NCBI GenBank assembly: GCA_000151295.1
Contig: GG745347.1
Span: 371,147-435,146 of the forward strand
DNA length: 64,000 nt
Direction of reading: 5' to 3'
Source of the DNA: Allomyces macrogynus ATCC 38327
Taxonomy: Eukaryota; Blastocladiomycota; Blastocladiomycetes; Blastocladiales; Blastocladiaceae
Under the pieces are notes generated by a model, which ran no database searches, was not told the DNA's origin, and was given only the letters and a program-made list of their open reading frames with translations. Positions 41,907-51,819 of this stretch are shown one piece after another. How positions within the stretch are numbered: the first letter of the stretch is position 1; every line of letters begins with the position of its first letter. The position numbers and the translations under genes were made by a program.

Positions 41907-44633
41907 CTACGCGTGGACTTGCCAATTGGCAAGGGCGAAAAAGGTGTGTTGTGGATTGTGGGCGACCAACTCGTGGCGGTCAAAGCATCTTTGGCAGAGG
42001 TCGAAGTCATTGCAGACCGTGCACCTGTACCTCGTGCCGGGAACAGGGCACACTTTGCAATGGTCACATTGAACGCCCACATGGACGGCCTTGGGCACAC
42101 AGCCGCGCCCACAGTAGTGGCCAACGACTTGATCAAAAAACTCGTGTGCATCGTCAAGAGAACATTGGCGGTCATCACACTTGGCGCAGATGGCGCGGCA
42201 CACACCACGCACCTTGTGCCGTTCACAGCGATGGTCTTCACCGTGTTCAGCACGCCCGCGCGCGCATGGCGACTTGCAAGCGCGACATGTCGCCAATGGA
42301 CAGCATTGGCGGCAATCGTGGACTTCCACATTCTCAAACGTAGCATGCGCGATCTTCAAAGTGCAAGGTGCGCTGCTGCAGTGCTTGCAGATCCCATCAC
42401 ACATGCCACGGATCTTGTGCTCAGCGCACCGATGGCCCACCTTGTTGTGCCTGCCACGCACGCCCACGCATGGCTCAGGACAAGCTTGGCATAGCATCAC
42501 GCAGCATCGGCCGCAGTCGTGGTCCTCGACGCCGTCCAGGATCGCATGCGCATCATCGAGAAAGCACCGCGCCAGACCGCACGATGAGCAAAATTGGCGG
42601 CATTCGCTGCGCATTCCATGAGCGTGGCGCGAGCAACGGTGGTCCTTGTCACTGTGCCTCCCACGGACACTCACGCATGGCGCTGGGCAAGCGCGGCACT
42701 TGGAAGCGCAGCAACGGCGGCAATCGTGGTCCTCCAGCCCGTCCAATACGGCATGCGCGTCGTTGAGCGTGCATGGCATGCCACAGCGTGCGCACAGGTC
42801 GCGGCAAACACTGCGCAGAGGTCCACAGCGGTGACTGTCGCTCTCATGCTCACCCGTGCACTGCCGTTGGCATGCGAGACATTGTGACAAGCAACACTGG
42901 CCGCAATAATGTTCGTCCAAGCCATCGAGCGCAGCGTGCGCGACCTGGAGCGTGCACGAACGGTCACAATTGACGCACTTGATACTGCACACGCCGCGCA
43001 TACTATCGACGTGGTTTTCGCACCGGTGTTCATTGTCTCCATGCGGGCCACGCTCGCCAGCACACTTTGCAGCACACGCGCGGCACTGCGACAGGCAACA
43101 GCGGCGGCAATCGTGGTCGGCAATGTCGTCCAAGATTTCGTGCGCGTCGTTGAGAGCACACTGATGGCTGCAGACATGAGTGCAAGTTCCGAGGCACAAG
43201 CCGCGCCGCTCCTCGACATGAGCCATACATCGGTGGTCCTCTCCGTCCTCGCCACGAATTCCGACGCAAGACTCAGAGCATGCGCGACACTGCTCAGTGC
43301 AGCATTTACCGCAATCGTGAACAATGGCCCCCTGCTGTGCATCGCCGTCGTTGCTGTCTTCGACTCGGCCATGCGCCGCCTGCCAGATACAAATGGCCCG
43401 GTTGCATTGCGCGCAAACACTGTCGCACGGAGCGACAAGCAGCTTGACTTTGTCGGCGTCCTTGACGACAAGCTCCTTGAAAAACAGCTTCATGACATGG
43501 TTGCCGCCCGAGAATGCGGCAATGGCCTTGCTCGCCGACTCGTCCACGATGTTGCGCGGAACGGGCGGCGCGTCCTCTCGCACGTGAGCCCAAATGGCAC
43601 CAAACTGGTCCTGGTACTTGTTGCGAAGCATCTCCTCCATGGCGCCCGGAAAGAGAACCGACTGAGCGCGCTCAAGACTGCTGGGGTCGTTGATTTGCTT
43701 GGCCAAGTCGGACAACTGCATTGCAAAGCCGTGGTTGATGGAGCGCACACGCGCACAGAACCGGCTCGCAATGTTGCCATGGCGCAAACCCAAGCACTCG
43801 AAAATGGCAGCGCGGAGCTCAGCAACGTGAGCATCGGCCGCACGATCGGCCTCGTCTGCGATGAACGGGACGAGGTGCGTGTGGACAAGCATGTTTCGCG
43901 GCAAAAACTTTTCAAACTGCGACTGCATGAGGTCCTTGGTGCGCGCTTGCTTCTTCATTACGCCCGGGCTACACTTGTTGAGAATGCAAAAGCAGTCGAT
44001 GCGAATATTGTCATTGGCAATTGCCGCGAGACCCGCATTGCCGCTCAACACTTTGCTCGCATCGACGCCAGACGTGACGGTCACCGCCATGGCGGCATTG
44101 GCCAGCGCCAGGGCAAAGGCAGTGAGCCGCGTCGCGTACAGCGACAGCGCATCTTGCGCGGCATCATGCGCCTCGTCGGGCAGCGTCGCTGGGATCGCGC
44201 TGATGATTTGGTCGTGGCGGTCCAGGCTGCCGTACCCTTCAACGTCAAGAACAAGCAGCGCATGCTTTGCCGCGCCGTCGTGCACAGCGCAAAGCACCAT
44301 GTCGATCCCGCACGTGGTGCGGTCGATATCGTCGGCAGCGGCAAAGCCCACGTCGAACAGCGCGTTCAAAAGCGACGACTTGCCCACCTTTTGCTCGCCG
44401 TAAATGACGACGATGGGAACCTTGTCGATGCAAAGGTCTGGGTGTTGGCCCTGGAAGTCAGCAACGTGGGCGGCAAACGTGTCGGCAAAATCTGACTTCA
44501 GCGCGATTGTGCTCGGAATGGCGGCCTTGACAGCATCAATGGTCGTGGCCTGGCCCAGGGCCTCGAAATCGACTTGCAAATCGGCAACCATACTCACTGA
44601 TCTCGCTCGGGCGTCCATGACGATTTTCGCCAT
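41907..44633 (-). CDS. GB1/RHD3-like large GTPase fused to six Cys/His-rich modules and a ZZ zinc finger
   Basis: Single-exon protein of 908 residues. Residues ~70-300 form a dynamin-superfamily G domain of the guanylate-binding (GB1/RHD3) type: P-loop GEQKVGKSS (79-87), TTCGIDMV (switch I, ~106-113), LVLDVEGYGSLDR (G3, DVEG for the usual DTEG) and a putative G4 LNKCSPG. A helical region follows to ~435. From residue 439 to ~840 there are six tandem units of ~60-69 residues, each starting HDCxxCC or HYCxxCC, then CxACxxxC, HRCxxH, RGxC, CxxC and ending AHxxLD; about ten Cys and several His per unit suggest stacked zinc modules. The C-terminus is a ZZ finger (VQCDHCKVC, TRYRCTVCNDFDLC, HTFF, ~857-902). 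GBP-like GTPases assemble on membranes or pathogens in animal immunity; any such role here is inference. I know of no named family for the repeat. Confidence 0.85.
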   Translation of the reverse strand: MAKIVMDARARSVSMVADLQVDFEALGQATTIDAVKAAIPSTIALKSDFADTFAAHVADFQGQHPDLCIDKVPIVVIYGEQKVGKSSLLNALFDVGFAAADDIDRTTCGIDMVLCAVHDGAAKHALLVLDVEGYGSLDRHDQIISAIPATLPDEAHDAAQDALSLYATRLTAFALALANAAMAVTVTSGVDASKVLSGNAGLAAIANDNIRIDCFCILNKCSPGVMKKQARTKDLMQSQFEKFLPRNMLVHTHLVPFIADEADRAADAHVAELRAAIFECLGLRHGNIASRFCARVRSINHGFAMQLSDLAKQINDPSSLERAQSVLFPGAMEEMLRNKYQDQFGAIWAHVREDAPPVPRNIVDESASKAIAAFSGGNHVMKLFFKELVVKDADKVKLLVAPCDSVCAQCNRAICIWQAAHGRVEDSNDGDAQQGAIVHDCGKCCTEQCRACSESCVGIRGEDGEDHRCMAHVEERRGLCLGTCTHVCSHQCALNDAHEILDDIADHDCRRCCLSQCRACAAKCAGERGPHGDNEHRCENHVDSMRGVCSIKCVNCDRSCTLQVAHAALDGLDEHYCGQCCLSQCLACQRQCTGEHESDSHRCGPLRSVCRDLCARCGMPCTLNDAHAVLDGLEDHDCRRCCASKCRACPAPCVSVRGRHSDKDHRCSRHAHGMRSECRQFCSSCGLARCFLDDAHAILDGVEDHDCGRCCVMLCQACPEPCVGVRGRHNKVGHRCAEHKIRGMCDGICKHCSSAPCTLKIAHATFENVEVHDCRQCCPLATCRACKSPCARGRAEHGEDHRCERHKVRGVCRAICAKCDDRQCSLDDAHEFFDQVVGHYCGRGCVPKAVHVGVQCDHCKVCPVPGTRYRCTVCNDFDLCQRCFDRHELVAHNPQHTFFALANWQVHA
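42120..43319 (-). repeat. Six-unit protein-coding tandem repeat (Cys/His modules) inside the GTPase gene
   Basis: Six diverged ~180-207 bp units in the same frame, beginning with the histidine codon at 43319 and ending just before the HYCGRGC partial seventh unit at 42119. Unit 3 is shortest (~60 residues). Divergence between units at the DNA level argues for old duplication followed by selection on the cysteines, not for recent slippage. Confidence 0.8.
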
Positions 44634-45089
44634 GGCTACTGGGCCAAGAAAACGTGAAGCAAGATCAGAGCAAAGGACTTCAAGTTGACACTGGACAGAT
44701 TGTCATAGATCCGCCCACCAAGAATGGGAAACATGGTGGCGGAGAGAGACAGCGCGCAACTTGATTGTGCTGCCACGTACCGAATGCACGATCGGAAATG
44801 GAACGAGCGGGTCGCAGGGAGATCAAGGATGGAGAGCGCTGAGAGGGTGGGCGGCAAGAGAGTACTTGTGGGCGCGTCGCTTGGTCTGGCAGTGCTGTGT
44901 TGCCCGTAAAGACTGGAGGGCGTCAGGGCGAGCCACTTTTTGTATCGGTGTTGCCGCTTGCGCGCTTCACACGGCATTCCAAGAGCCCTGCCCCCACGTC
45001 AAGAGTCACTAGTGATGTGGAAGTAGCCGAAAGGCAGCAAGAATGGTCGAGGTGGCGATCTGAACCACGTCAGGAAAGAACAAGAGCAT
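44634..45089. other. Intergenic, upstream region of the GTPase gene
   Basis: About 455 bp between the GTPase start and the downstream limit of the F-box/LRR relic. Nothing recognised. Confidence 0.4.
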
Positions 45090-46416
45090 CTATTCCATGC
45101 TCAATACAGTGACTCGGAAGCGCCAGCGCCTGCGACAACGAAGCGAACAAATGCAGAGCTCCACGTCGGTGAACAAAAGCGACACTGTAACGTTCACGAA
45201 TTGAACATCCACCAGTTGGAGGAACCGGCCCAACAGCACTGGTAGTGAGTCGAATCCTCGATCATGAAGTACCAAGGACTGCAGCGCATGGAAAGCTGTG
45301 GGATGAACTCCATCACGTGTCGCCTCTGCGCCAATCAGAAATGACTGTACGATTGCAGGACCCTCAATCCGTTGAGAGGCCCGCGAGCTCAAGATCGACC
45401 AGCTCATGCGGAGCGACTGCAGGAATGACAAGAGAACGGAGGGACTTGGTGTACTGATTCAAGTGGTGGCCAAACAAGTTTGAGCGAACGGTGTGCGTCT
45501 GGAGCTGAAGAAACTGCAATCAAGGCACTAATATCAACAGGGTATCAAGTGCGATCTGATCATCGATCTCATTCACGAGCGTCAACGAGCAAATGCGGCA
45601 TATCAATGGGCTCGACGTGACATTGTTGATGTCCACAGAGGAAATTCAATGACAACAATCGATGCGCTGGGCTCATAACTGCGAAAGCATCAGCAATACA
45701 CCAACATGCAATGGTACGTCCATGGCAAGCCGCGTCAAATAAAGAAAACACTCGGCCATACACTTCATGAACTCATGCAAGCAGTCTTCGAGCAGAGGGC
45801 CTTCGTAAAAGACACTGGACATAGCTTTGAGCGATCCAGCAAGGTTGAGCGAACGAACGAATACGGTCGATTGCGACCTTAGTAGGTGGAAGTTGTGGTG
45901 GACAGTATATATAATGCCAACCGAAACACGTGCACATCAGCTATTACCAACGTGCGCGTGACCTACCCCCGTAGGGAGCGAATGTCGGCCTCCAGAAACG
46001 GGTCCCATGCCAGAATATCGTCATCAGAGAAGGGTCCGACAACCAAGCAATACAGAAGTGACCCATCAAAGCGGTTATCCGAGTGAATGGCGCGCTCCTG
46101 CACAGTGACGTCCAGTTTCGGATTCAATTGCACCACACGGTCGACGGCGCGCCAGAAAGCAACACAGGCGCGGCGCAACATGGCGATATCGTCGACTGCA
46201 AAGGAGCCAATGGTTAGAGTATCGCGATTGATCGGCACTTTGTGGTAGAAATGGCATGAGAACAGCTGCAAAATCAAGCACAAGACGATCGCTTGGAAGG
46301 TCGACAATGTTCATGACTCGACCTGACCGTGGGACGCTCACTTGCGCGAAACGGGTCATTATTGTTGTTGGCGCGTTGGTCCATGATATGCAATTCTTGT
46401 GCGGCAGGTGCACGCT
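45090..46416 (-). pseudogene. Relic of an F-box/LRR gene, paralogue of 47679-49048
   Basis: Translated pieces in changing frames match the neighbouring F-box/LRR gene in order: RVMNIVDLPSD (F-box start), then after a one-base shift LILQLF and DTLTIGSF plus DDIAMLRRACVAFWRAVD, a matching intron position (GTAGGT donor near 45960), then LTRLAMDV, QIALDTLLILVP followed by a stop, LQLQTHTVRSN with HHLNQYTKSLRSLV, and ALQSLVLHDR. At least one frameshift and several in-frame stops interrupt it, so it cannot make the full protein. The counterparts in the other copy include QAALDVLFFSVP, LRLQAHTICPD and LQSLVLSDR. Confidence 0.75.
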
Positions 46417-46628
46417 GGAGTCGAATCTGTCAAGTCAAATGGAGATCAAAATTTTATTCAGCTTTCGGTTGATCCAGGCTGTGGCCGTCGGATATGATTC
46501 AAGAGCACATTTACGCATTCAATCCTTGAGCGCCGCGAGCACCGTCTTCACGTCATTGTCGTGACAGTCGATTGCTGCGACGCGCATGTTTGCAATACCG
46601 ATACACGATTACCACTGTCCTCTTCATT

Positions 46629-47636
46629 TCAACAGGACAGTAAAACTTTCACCTCCACTCGCAGCTCTTGCAGCTCAGCAAACATACCCTTGACACGGTC
46701 CACAAACTCTGCACCCACACCTGCTGCAATGTGACATTTCACAGCAAGCAATGGATCATGGCCATGCTCCAGGGCCGGAAACGCAGGCCGCTTGTTGCCA
46801 GCATCGGCCGCGGCCGTGGCTGTACGCGACTGTCCCACCTTCGTCTGCCGCTTGTTGGCCGCCGCCTCTTTTTCTTCTCGCGCGCCTTTCGCGGCCCACC
46901 GGATGACTGCCTCGATTTCGGTGGCAGCAGCGTCCGCATCCACGACGTGTGCAACGTCAATCACGAGCATATCGGCGATCCGATGCTTTGCGCTCATGGT
47001 GGGAAGCGCACGCCACATTTGGTGGCCCTGGCGATACTCGAGGTGCAAAATCGGTGGAGGTGAGCCCGCTCCGGGATCGATGCGCGCAATGCGCACGCGC
47101 GTTAGCCGTGGTGCACGCATGAGCTGCTCAATGAGGGAGGGTGGAATACATTGCGCGCGGATCGTGTGCAACATGGGCAGTGCAGGCAGCGTGTCACCTT
47201 GATGGCCGGCATAGCCCTTCTCATTAAAAGTTAGGTGGACGAGTCGAGGAAGAGACGTGCGCGAGAAAGCAGCGAGCGTCCTGAAGCTTGTCGTGAGGTG
47301 CGTCACAAATACCAGCGTTGGCGCTGTTTCGTCCAACCACTTGATTGGGCTCAAGAGGGTCAAAACCGTGAGGTGCGGAAGTGCGTCCAAGACAGCAGCA
47401 TCAATCTGGAGCAGCTCATCGGAGCCTTTAAAGGCACGGCGGTTGATGATCATGTTCGTCACAGTCGGCCAAGGAATCGTGGTGACAAACGCTGTCGCCC
47501 AGTTCTGGTCCATCGGCTCCATAAACAGCGCCAGTTCCTTGAGTGCTGGCATGGCCGCAACCATCGCCAAGTCGTCAAACAAACAAGGGAAGCCGACTGA
47601 CAAGTGGGCGAGTGCAGGGAACGTCATGGTTGGCAT
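46629..47636 (-). CDS. Leucine-rich-repeat-like protein of unknown function
   Basis: A 335-residue single exon starting MPTMTFPALAHLSVGF. Irregular LRR-type units recur, for example FPALAHLSVGF, MPALKELALFM, LPHLTVLTLLSP, LPRLVHLTFNE and LPMLHTIRAQ, spaced by ~25-30 residues. The C-terminal third is Ala/Lys-rich and then helical, ending VLLSC. No F-box is present at its N-terminus. It starts 43 bp downstream of the stop of the F-box/LRR gene on the same strand, so it may be a member of the same family that lost its F-box, or the 3' part of a broken larger gene. No signal peptide or membrane segment. Confidence 0.55.
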   Translation of the reverse strand: MPTMTFPALAHLSVGFPCLFDDLAMVAAMPALKELALFMEPMDQNWATAFVTTIPWPTVTNMIINRRAFKGSDELLQIDAAVLDALPHLTVLTLLSPIKWLDETAPTLVFVTHLTTSFRTLAAFSRTSLPRLVHLTFNEKGYAGHQGDTLPALPMLHTIRAQCIPPSLIEQLMRAPRLTRVRIARIDPGAGSPPPILHLEYRQGHQMWRALPTMSAKHRIADMLVIDVAHVVDADAAATEIEAVIRWAAKGAREEKEAAANKRQTKVGQSRTATAAADAGNKRPAFPALEHGHDPLLAVKCHIAAGVGAEFVDRVKGMFAELQELRVEVKVLLSC

Positions 47637-47678
47637 CGGGCATGCAATGGGAATGAAGCGGTTGGGTTGACAGGACTG

Positions 47679-49048
47679 TTAATGATGCGGCGAATCATCC
47701 AGGAAACAATACTCCACGACAACGTGCCTCAATCCAGGCGCCGCAATCGCCAGAGACGCGAGAAAGATCTTGGAAATCGTGACATATCGGAGTTGAACCT
47801 GGGTCAGGGACCCGAATGAGCCCTGCAGCATTGGCAACGGGTCAGATTCGCGGTCAGAAAGCACAAGGGACTGCAGCACTGGGAACGGAGTGCCGTGAGC
47901 TCTATCATGAGCAGCATCTGCACCGCAAGCCAGATACGGCAGCACTGTTGCGGGGCCCTTGATCCAACGTAGTTCACGCCACACCAAAGGGGGCTGTTGC
48001 AATAAGTCCGATCCAGGCTTAAGATAGCTTGATGCATGCGGGCCAACGCCAGTCATGACCAAACGACGGAGCGACATGCTGAACTGGTCCAAGTGGTGGG
48101 CAAGAAAGTCGGGACAAATCGTGTGCGCCTGGAGTCGGAGAATCTGCAACCGCGGCACTGAAAAGAACAGCACATCAAGCGCCGCCTGGTCATGGGAGTC
48201 CTCCGCAACCAGCGTCAATTTACGCAATTGCGGCAGATTAATTGGCACCGCGTCAAGTTTGTGATTCTCACAAACGAGACTCAACGACAGGATCCGAAGC
48301 GATGGGCCCAGTACTGCGAGAGCATCAGCGGAAACGCTGGCACAAAGTTGCACATCCAAATCAAGTCGCGTCAAAAGTGGAAAATGCTCGGCCATTTTCT
48401 TGAGCACTGGTGCAAGACCATGAAAGCATTCTTCAAGAGGAATGGGTTCATCACGCGAAAGAAGCGTCGTTTCAACGAGACGGAGCGAGCATATTCGGCT
48501 TTTGCGACCACAGCAGGAGGAATATGTGTTGGGCAGCACAGAACGAGCCGAAACACATGCATGTCCGCGACGTGTGCTTGATACACCCCCGTCACGGCCT
48601 CTGAGACAGGAATGTTGGCCTCGAGAAGCGGGTGCCATGATAGAAAACTGTCATCGACCAGGTTCGAGACAGGTGTCACGACCAAGCGCAAAAATGAATC
48701 GTCAAGAGCATCGTCCGTGGGAATGATGTGCTCCACGGCGACTTCAAGATCCAAATGCCACTGCACCACGCAGTCGGCAGCGTGCCGGAGAGCAGCGCAA
48801 GTGCAGCGCAAAGCGGCTATATGATCCGCCGCCGAGGATCCAATGATCAGAGTGTTGCGGTTCGGCATCTTGCGATCGCAGTTGCTCTAGAAAATCAGCT
48901 GCTCAACAATCGAGCACAAGACGTCTGCTGGCAAGTCGTCAAGGGTCATGATTCGACGCGGCCTCGGGCCGGCGGCTGCTGCATCAACTGTTGACGGGCG
49001 TTCAATCGTGTGAAGTGGGCCGATGTCGTCGTCGACAAGATGGTTCAT
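47679..49048 (-). pseudogene. F-box/LRR protein gene with an in-frame stop after the F-box start
   Basis: The frame from ATG 49048 runs through MTLDDLPADVLCSIVEQL, an F-box beginning, and meets TAG at 48889-48887; the same frame then continues with the rest of the F-box (DHIAALRCTCAALRH) and beyond. A typical 88-nt intron (GTGTAT donor, GCAAAAG acceptor, roughly 48570-48483) leads into ~270 residues of LRR-like sequence (LTRLDLDV, LRILSLSLV, LPQLRKLTLV, LQILRLQA, LQSLVLSD) ending at 47679. F-box proteins recruit substrates to SCF ubiquitin ligases. The paralogous relic aligns across the stop without a gap, so I read the TAG as a disabling mutation; a very short intron ending in TTTTCTAG is the alternative, as is a shorter protein from ATG 48868. 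Confidence 0.6.
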
Positions 49049-49365
49049 GATGAGCGCGTCTTGTGCGACAGGTGTGAGCAGACTTGGTCGCGAGAGCCGA
49101 GCAAATCGAACAGAGGTCAAATTCAGCGAGATGCTCAGCGTCGGATTCGAAGATCGAACGACGCGGGATGGAGTGTCGCGGTCGCAGTTCTTGGCGCGGC
49201 CACGAGTGTCGCCGTCTGCTTTTTCGCTTGACGTGTGCGGCCGTTCGCGCCGTCGTGCGCGTCGCCTTGGCCGCGCGGCGGCCTCTTCAGCCGAGTCGAC
49301 GCGACATTTAATCTCCTCGAGACCTTCCCCAGCCACCACCACCACCACCAGCAACCACCCGCACC
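49049..49365. other. Divergent intergenic region
   Basis: About 320 bp between the F-box/LRR pseudogene and the RabGAP gene, with a CCACCACCACCACCACCAG microsatellite at 49334-49352 in the RabGAP 5' leader. Confidence 0.5.
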
Positions 49366-51819
49366 ATGTCCGCCGACGAGCACCCGGCCAACGCGCCCGC
49401 GCAGGACGACACCGCCACCACCTCTGCCGCCGCCGCCGCGTCGCCCGACCCCGCGGCGCCGCTCGAACCCGCTCTGGCCGCGATCACCATCACCACGGCC
49501 ACCTCGGACCCGCGCGCAGCAAGCTCCGGCGCGGCGTCACCTGCGCTCGCGACTGCCGGCTCCGTCCCGTCATCACGCGCGGCGTCACCGCTGCCTCCAC
49601 CGAGCCCGTCGCGCGCGCGCGTGCCGCACCCAAACGTGCTCGAGGCGGCCTCCGACTTGCTCGAGCGCATCGACCCGGAAGTCAGCCACCACGTGCGCGA
49701 AATGGGCTGGACGATTCTCGAGAGATTCTCGCGCGTGACGCGCGCGTCGCGCGAGACGGCGTGTACGCTCTTGCTGCTCTTCCTGCAGTCGCTCGGGAGA
49801 CCGCTGATCTGATCTGAAACATTGAACGGATAGCCGGTGTCCTCGAGCACCCGACTCAGACGACAGCTGCTGCCCGTTCTCCCGCGCGACGTCCAGATGC
49901 TGGCCGCCACGTACCGTCGGCGACCACACGGTCGGCACTCGAGAATGCTGCCGAAGTGCCGGGGCCTCGCTCTACCTCGCGCAATGGCTCCAGTACCGCG
50001 TGATCGGGTCCGGGGTCGGACCGCACGGGCAGGCTGCGACCGAGACGCTTGACGTCTGTCCGACGGCGAGGAGACGACGGCATTGGCGATTTTGAGATTT
50101 TGTCGGTGCGTGCTCGTGTGTTCTCTCGCTTCTGCGAGCAACTGACCGACTTGGCGCGTTGGGATTGATGTAGAACGAGCTGTCGCTGCCCAAGCCCGAG
50201 GCAAGCGCGACCCAAAGTACACGCTCACCGCCGCGCTCTGGGTGCAGTACCTGACGTCCAACTTCAAGCAGTCGATTCCGCTGGACCCGCCCGGCGAGAC
50301 CGAGGGTAGTGGGAGCGACGGCACCGATTCGGAGGGCGACGACGTGCCCAGCATCACCGACGTGATTGACGAAATCAAGCTGCGCATCTACTACGGGGTC
50401 CGTACATTTGGTGGTGTCGCTCGGTGCGTGTCTCGAGCAGCTGGCTAACGTGGAGCGACGATAGGGGATCGATCCGGACGTGCGGCCGCAAGTATGGAAG
50501 TTTCTGCTCGGGTACCTGCCGTGGGGTTCGACGCAGGACGAGCAGGAGGCGATCGTGGCCAAGAAGCGGTGCGTTCTTGCTCCCGAATCCCAGCCAAGAC
50601 GACGATCGGGTGACCCTTTTCACTCTCCACACTAGCGCCGAGTTTGAGCGACTCCAGTCGACGTGGCAGGCGCTCACGCAAGACACGGTCCCCGCGGCCG
50701 TCTGGGACGAGTGGGAGGACCGGCGCAGCCGGATCGTCAAGGACGTCGTGCGCACCGACCGGCATCACCCATTCTTTGCGCCGACGACGCCCAAGTCGCT
50801 GAGCCGCGAGGACGTGTCCTCAACTGCCGAGAATGACGGCGAGGAGCCCATGACCAACCAGCTCGAGGAGGAGATTTTGCTAAGCGGCGAGACCGATTCG
50901 CCAGCGACGCAGCGCATCAACCGCAACCTGATCAAGCTGACGCACGTGCTCATGACCTACGTGCAGTACCTGAACGAGATTGACCGCGGCGAGCTCGGGT
51001 ACGTGCAGGGCATGTCAGACCTGTGCTCGGTTGTGCTCATGTTGCAGGACGGCGACGAGGCCGACGCGTTTTGGTGCTTTGTCGGGTTGATGGAGCGGCT
51101 GGTACGTTTTGCTGTTCCACATTTCGCGACGAGCAGCAAACTGACCGCGCGACGGTCGAAACAGCACCCGAACTTCCACTTCAACCAGCAGGCCATGCAC
51201 CACCAGCTGTCGACGCTGCGCAGCATGATTCAGTTTGTCGACTTCCCGCTCTTCAAGCACCTGAGCCAGTGCGACGCGCTCAACATGTTCTTTGGTTCGT
51301 TGTTTCCCTACCCACCTCTCTTCCACGCTTCACCATCGCTCACCACTCTTCCATCTCCCCCCGTCCATAGTCTTCCGCTGGCTCCTGATCTGGTTCAAGC
51401 GCGAATTCTCGATCCCGGACGTGCTCGCCATTTGGGAAACCTGTCTCGTCGAGGTGTCGTCGGGCGAGTACCAGCTGTTTGTCGCGCTCGGCATGCTTGA
51501 ACTCGTGCGCGACCAACTGCTCGACCTCGGCGGGTTTGACGTGATCTTAAAGTTCACCAACGAGTTGTCGGAGAACATGCCGTGCCAAGAGGTCCTCGCC
51601 AAGGCCGAGGAAGTCTACCGCGTGTTTGAGAACAAGATGCGGTGCGTCGATGCCACAGCCAAGGACGAGGCCGCCGCGTCGCCGAGGGTGTCTGCTGTCG
51701 ATATCGAGCTGGGCAAGGGGTTGCGGTGGCTCGCGCGCGGGATGGACCCGGATCGGAACCGGCGCCGGGGGTCGACGGTCCCGCGGAGCGAGACGTCGAC
51801 GGAGCGCGGCGGTGAGTGA
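49366..51819 (+). CDS. Gyp7/TBC1D15-type Rab GTPase-activating protein
   Basis: TBC-domain proteins speed GTP hydrolysis on Rabs; Gyp7/TBC1D15 act on Ypt7/Rab7 at vacuoles and late endosomes. The downstream exons are clean: 50174-50397, 50465-50568, 50636-51101, 51165-51294 and 51371-51819, with IDPDVRPQVWKFLLGYLPW (the Arg-preceding TBC motif A), DVVRTDRHHPFF (arginine finger motif IxxDxxRT), YVQGMSDLCSVV (YxQGM glutamine finger) and FRWLLIWFKREFS. Exon 1 (49366-49762) encodes a low-complexity leader and GWTILERFSRVTRASRETA, as in fungal Gyp7. Between 49834 and ~50205 family-like peptides occur in different frames (see findings), so the N-terminal model is not continuous in the given sequence. 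The C-terminus is basic and disordered. Confidence 0.85.

Noticed and set aside
42120..43319. Regularly spaced repeats that could suggest a CRISPR-like or satellite array
   Set aside because: Units are diverged at DNA level and conserved as protein in one frame; they are coding modules in a eukaryotic gene.
42909..44495. 528-codon plus-strand open frame opposite the GTPase gene
   Set aside because: It has no domain content and mirrors the minus-strand cysteine/histidine coding; long antisense frames are expected at this GC content.
46629..49048. LRR gene and F-box/LRR gene as a single spliced gene
   Set aside because: No donor/acceptor pair joins the frames across the 43-bp spacer, and each side has its own stop or start; kept separate.
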